From Acidobacteriaceae bacterium (GTDB lineage Bacteria > Acidobacteriota > Terriglobia > Terriglobales > Acidobacteriaceae): 8,996 nt of DNA. The translations under genes were made by a program, and so were the position numbers. The stretch is taken from contig PLBX01000486.1 of NCBI GenBank assembly GCA_003135495.1, positions 1,650 through 10,645 of the forward strand, read 5' to 3'. The notes under the pieces are model-generated. The model did not search any database, was not told where the DNA came from, and was given only the letters and a program-made list of their open reading frames with translations. Shown one piece after another: positions 7,077 through 8,996 of the stretch (its first letter is position 1; every line of letters begins with the position of its first letter).

Positions 7077-7967
7077 TTATCTTTGTATAGCGTGCTTGCG
7101 GCGAAGAATGGTGTCGAGTGCTGCCTGCGTTTCTTTGGGCAGGTGATACGACTCGGCATCGTTTGGGAAATGACGCGAAATGATGTCGGCCTTGAAGGCC
7201 AGCACCGATTGCGTGATAAGGGCGGCGACGTCTCCGTAGCGGCGAACGAATTTTGCCGGGGGGCCAAACGTCAAGTTCACCAGATCGTGGAAGACCAGCA
7301 CCTGCCCGTCGCAATCCGGGCCGGCACCAATACCGATGGTTGGCGTCTCCACCTCGGCCGTAATCATCGCGCCCACTTCGCGCGGAATGCCTTCCAGATA
7401 AATGCAAGCCACACCCGCGCGATCCAGGGCGACGGCATCGCGCATCAATTGCTCGATGGCGTTCAGGCTCTTGCCTTGAACTTTGTATCCGCCCATCACG
7501 TTCACCGACTGCGGCGTGAGTCCAATATGCCCGGCGACGGGAATCTCGGCATCGATCACGCGGCGGATCACGTCCACGCGCTTTTCGCCACCTTCCATCT
7601 TCACGGCTTCGGCTCCGCCTTCTTTCACAAAGCGAGTTGCATTGTGAATCGCGTCGCTGGATTCGCCGTGATACGAGCCATACGGCATGTCGGCAATCAG
7701 CAGCGCGTCTTTGACTCCGCGACGCACAGCCTTTACGTGATGCAGCATCTCGTCGACGGTAATGGAGAGCGTGTTCTCGTAGCCGAGCATGGTCATGGCC
7801 AGCGAATCGCCGACCAAAGCAATGTCGATGCCCGCCTCATCAACCAGCCGAGCCGTGGCGTAGTCGTAGGCGGTGAGACAAGTAATGGGTGTGTGCTCGA
7901 ACTTTCTTTCGCGGATAGTGGCGGTGGTGATCTTGCGGCGAGGTTCGCCGATAGGCGTGAGACTCAC
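7077..7967 (-). CDS. panB: 3-methyl-2-oxobutanoate hydroxymethyltransferase (ketopantoate hydroxymethyltransferase)
   Basis: PanB adds a hydroxymethyl group from methylenetetrahydrofolate to 2-oxoisovalerate to give ketopantoate, the first committed step of pantothenate synthesis. The 296 residues are slightly longer than the usual 260-280, the extra lying at the N-terminus. Family motifs are all present: TAYDYATARL (32-41), LVGDSLAM with metal-binding Asp54 (51-58), ADMPYGSY with Asp93 (92-99), AVKMEGG with Lys123 (121-127), AGHIGLTPQSVNVMGGY (145-161), LEGIP with the presumed catalytic Glu192, and TIGIGAGPDCDGQVLVFHDL (210-229). The start is GTG 7967, supported by GGAGG at 7973-7977, five bases upstream. 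It is the first gene of a probable panB-panC operon. Confidence 0.97.
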   Translation of the reverse strand: MSLTPIGEPRRKITTATIRERKFEHTPITCLTAYDYATARLVDEAGIDIALVGDSLAMTMLGYENTLSITVDEMLHHVKAVRRGVKDALLIADMPYGSYHGESSDAIHNATRFVKEGGAEAVKMEGGEKRVDVIRRVIDAEIPVAGHIGLTPQSVNVMGGYKVQGKSLNAIEQLMRDAVALDRAGVACIYLEGIPREVGAMITAEVETPTIGIGAGPDCDGQVLVFHDLVNLTFGPPAKFVRRYGDVAALITQSVLAFKADIISRHFPNDAESYHLPKETQAALDTILRRKHAIQR

Positions 7968-7972
7968 AATGT

Positions 7973-7977
7973 CCTCC
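7973..7977 (-). promoter_or_regulatory. ribosome binding site of panB
   Basis: GGAGG on the minus strand, five bases before GTG 7967. It is the strongest Shine-Dalgarno in the window and fixes the unusual GTG start. Confidence 0.75.
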
Positions 7978-8042
7978 AGTGCCCCTCCGCAACTTCCGGA
8001 TAGAGCCTGTACGCGTCTTCAGTCTTGGATGACGCTGGGGGC

Positions 8043-8071
8043 ATTATAGCTGCAAAGGGGTTCCTGGTCGA
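8043..8071 (-). promoter_or_regulatory. likely sigma-70 promoter of the panBC operon
   Basis: The minus strand carries a perfect TATAAT (8043-8048) and TCGACC (8066-8071; 4/6 to TTGACA) with a 17-base spacer. Transcription would begin near 8036, giving a leader of about 70 bases before the panB GTG. It is divergent from the promoter at 8156-8184. Confidence 0.65.
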
Positions 8072-8155
8072 TGTCGTTTTGTTCGGCGAGGAGGTCCGGG
8101 GCTGGGGTAGCTGCATGATTGTTCCCATAGCTTCATAACAATCCACATAGAAAGC

Positions 8156-8184
8156 TTGACAATATGCCGCGAGCGCAGCATAGT
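8156..8184 (+). promoter_or_regulatory. likely sigma-70 promoter of the 8205-8996 gene group
   Basis: A perfect TTGACA (8156-8161) and CATAGT (8179-8184; 4/6 to TATAAT) are separated by 17 bases. The expected transcript start is near 8191, only about 15 bases before ATG 8205. This supports 8205 rather than the in-frame GTG at 8187 as the start, because 8187 would lie upstream of the transcript. Confidence 0.65.
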
Positions 8185-8204
8185 ACGTGCAAGGTGCCGA
8201 ACAA

Positions 8205-8612
8205 ATGGCGTACGAAACTTTCGCGAGAACTTCAGTCAGGGTCTCCAACCCAACCGTGTCGGTGACCACGGACGGCCGCATAGCTGTGAACGCAGCCGCA
8301 TCCAGGTTATTCGCAAAAGCGGGTACTAAAGCGGTAAAGATTCTATGGGATAAAACAACGTGTGGAATCGCCTTGCAGGCGGCACAGAAAAGTGACGAGA
8401 ACGCCTACTCGGTCTCTTTCAGCGAGGGGCGATCAGCAACCATCGCGGCCAAGAGTTTTTTGAAGTACGTCGGCTGGTCCGCAGATCGCCGCCAAAATCT
8501 TCCTGCGAAATGGAACGAACAGGCAAAGATGCTAGAGGCCCAACTGCCCTCGATATTCGTTGGGGCAGGAGCGAAGAGGAACACGTTACGGAAAGAAGAT
8601 GCGGGGTTGTAG
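8205..8612 (+). CDS. hypothetical protein, 135 residues, first gene of a compact group
   Basis: I cannot assign this protein to a named family. From ATG 8205 it has 135 residues and no membrane segment or signal peptide. The first half reads like a small beta-rich domain: TVSVTTDGRIAVNAAASRLF (residues 17-36), then a short strand VKILWD (44-49), then a strand pair around CGIALQAA and AYSVSF (67-72). The pattern G-R-I-x-x-N-x-A-A followed by x-L-W-D resembles, from memory, small uncharacterised proteins of soil bacteria, but I cannot name one. The second half is basic, with many Lys and Arg, ending in KRNTLRKEDAGL. AAGGTG at 8191-8196 is a plausible ribosome binding site. A promoter lies directly upstream. 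The next frame starts four bases after this stop, so the genes are probably cotranscribed and translationally coupled. Confidence 0.75.
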   Translation: MAYETFARTSVRVSNPTVSVTTDGRIAVNAAASRLFAKAGTKAVKILWDKTTCGIALQAAQKSDENAYSVSFSEGRSATIAAKSFLKYVGWSADRRQNLPAKWNEQAKMLEAQLPSIFVGAGAKRNTLRKEDAGL

Positions 8613-8615
8613 CTC

Positions 8616-8756
8616 ATGGCGCGAAAAGACAGTCGCAATTTGGAGCGCCGCATCGACGGGTTCTATGCCGTCTGCGAAAAGATCTTGTTACGGACTCTCA
8701 TCTTCGGGTGCTTCGTTCTCGAACTCGGAAGATTTGCACGGTGGTTATGTCGGTAA
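8616..8756 (+). CDS. small basic membrane-like protein, 46 residues
   Basis: Translated directly from the sequence, this frame runs from ATG 8616 to TAA 8754-8756 and gives 46 residues. It opens with the charged stretch MARKDSRNLERRIDGFYAV, continues with a hydrophobic stretch around ILLRTLIFGCFVLELG, and ends with basic and aromatic residues (RFARWLCR). This suits a short membrane-associated protein with charged flanks. Its start is only three bases past the preceding stop, and its end overlaps the next frame by 10 bases, the spacing expected of a coupled operon. No strong separate ribosome binding site is visible. I do not recognise a family. Its size leaves some risk that it is a chance frame, but the packing and composition favour a real gene. 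Confidence 0.5.
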   Translation: MARKDSRNLERRIDGFYAVCEKILLRTLIFGCFVLELGRFARWLCR

Positions 8757-8996
8757 TTCTCGCGATCTATGGATTCATCGATCTCATCCTGCTGCTAGCA
8801 GCGAACGTGGTCAATGAGCGGGTGCAGCCGATGCTTTATGCTTTGGCATCAGCAAAAAAATGCGAACGCGTGCTTCAGGCAGAAAATGAGACCGAAGGGA
8901 CAGGTCAGAAGGAAAAATCGAATATGCGACGCACTAAGATAAATGGTAAGGGTCAAATCACGATCCCAGCCGACTTGCGGGAGCGATTCGGGATCA
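8747..8996 (+). CDS. SpoVT/AbrB-type DNA-binding protein with hydrophobic N-terminal extension (partial)
   Basis: The frame is open from ATG 8747 to the window edge, 83 codons, and is truncated on the right. Residues 3-22 (VILAIYGFIDLILLLAANVV) look like one membrane segment. A charged stretch follows (about 23-59). From residue 60, TKINGKGQITIPADLRERFG is the typical start of a SpoVT/AbrB (MazE-like) swapped-hairpin DNA-binding domain, as in transition-state regulators and many antitoxins. Two readings are possible: one protein with a membrane segment joined to the AbrB domain, or a separate AbrB-type protein starting at ATG 8924, which has AAGGA (8909-8913) ten bases upstream. A GTG at 8741 is an alternative start with GGAAG nine bases before it. 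The AbrB assignment is firm; the N-terminal extension is less so. A toxin gene downstream would be expected if it is an antitoxin. Confidence 0.65.
   Translation, partial: MSVILAIYGFIDLILLLAANVVNERVQPMLYALASAKKCERVLQAENETEGTGQKEKSNMRRTKINGKGQITIPADLRERFGI

Noticed and set aside
7056..8003. Plus-strand frame of 315 codons opposite panB
   Set aside because: It mirrors panB codon periodicity on the other strand, is rich in His and Arg, and has no ribosome binding site. panB is certain.
7964..8281. Minus-strand frame of 105 codons overlapping the panB start by a GTGA
   Set aside because: The overlap looks like translational coupling, but the frame covers both the panB promoter and leader and the start of the 8205 gene, its composition is not protein-like, and no ribosome binding site supports it.
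8560..8817. Plus-strand frame of 85 codons overlapping the 46-residue gene
   Set aside because: It starts inside the 135-residue gene, has a Ser- and Gly-rich, low-information translation, and is out of frame with the better-packed 8616 and 8747 frames.

Overview
The window looks like a piece of a bacterial chromosome, most likely from an acidobacterium. That assignment is inference. It rests on a long PknB-type kinase carrying a TolB-like region and TPR repeats, on moderately GC-rich housekeeping genes, and on three kinds of short interspersed repeat that I associate with Acidobacteria-like genomes. There is no rRNA, tRNA, CRISPR array or insertion sequence that I can support.

Left part, + strand (1-2235): purM (178-1230) and purN (1473-2075) encode two steps of purine biosynthesis, AIR synthesis and GAR formylation. 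A 242-base spacer between them and the region after purN hold copies of a short repeat built on CAGGATGACA. One copy contains a strong hairpin just after purN. A 24-base perfect palindrome then separates purN from the convergent gene on the other strand.

Middle, - strand (2236-7967): reading leftward from about 8040, a well-formed promoter drives panB (7077-7967) and panC (6148-6993), the ketopantoate and pantothenate-forming steps towards coenzyme A. Next comes a 989-residue receptor-like Ser/Thr kinase (3015-5984) with its own likely promoter, then an unrecognised 183-residue soluble protein (2236-2787). A hairpin of the same repeat family as the palindrome near 2200 lies between panB and panC. 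The two copies differ by paired, compensating base changes.

Right part, + strand (8156-8996): a clear sigma-70-type promoter, divergent from the panBC promoter, starts a compact run of three tightly packed reading frames. These are an unrecognised 135-residue protein, a 46-residue basic and hydrophobic microprotein, and a frame that begins with a membrane-like segment and reaches a SpoVT/AbrB-type DNA-binding motif at the window's right edge, where it is cut off. This is the least explained part of the window and the best candidate for a new small system. The AbrB motif raises the possibility of an antitoxin with a partner just outside the window.
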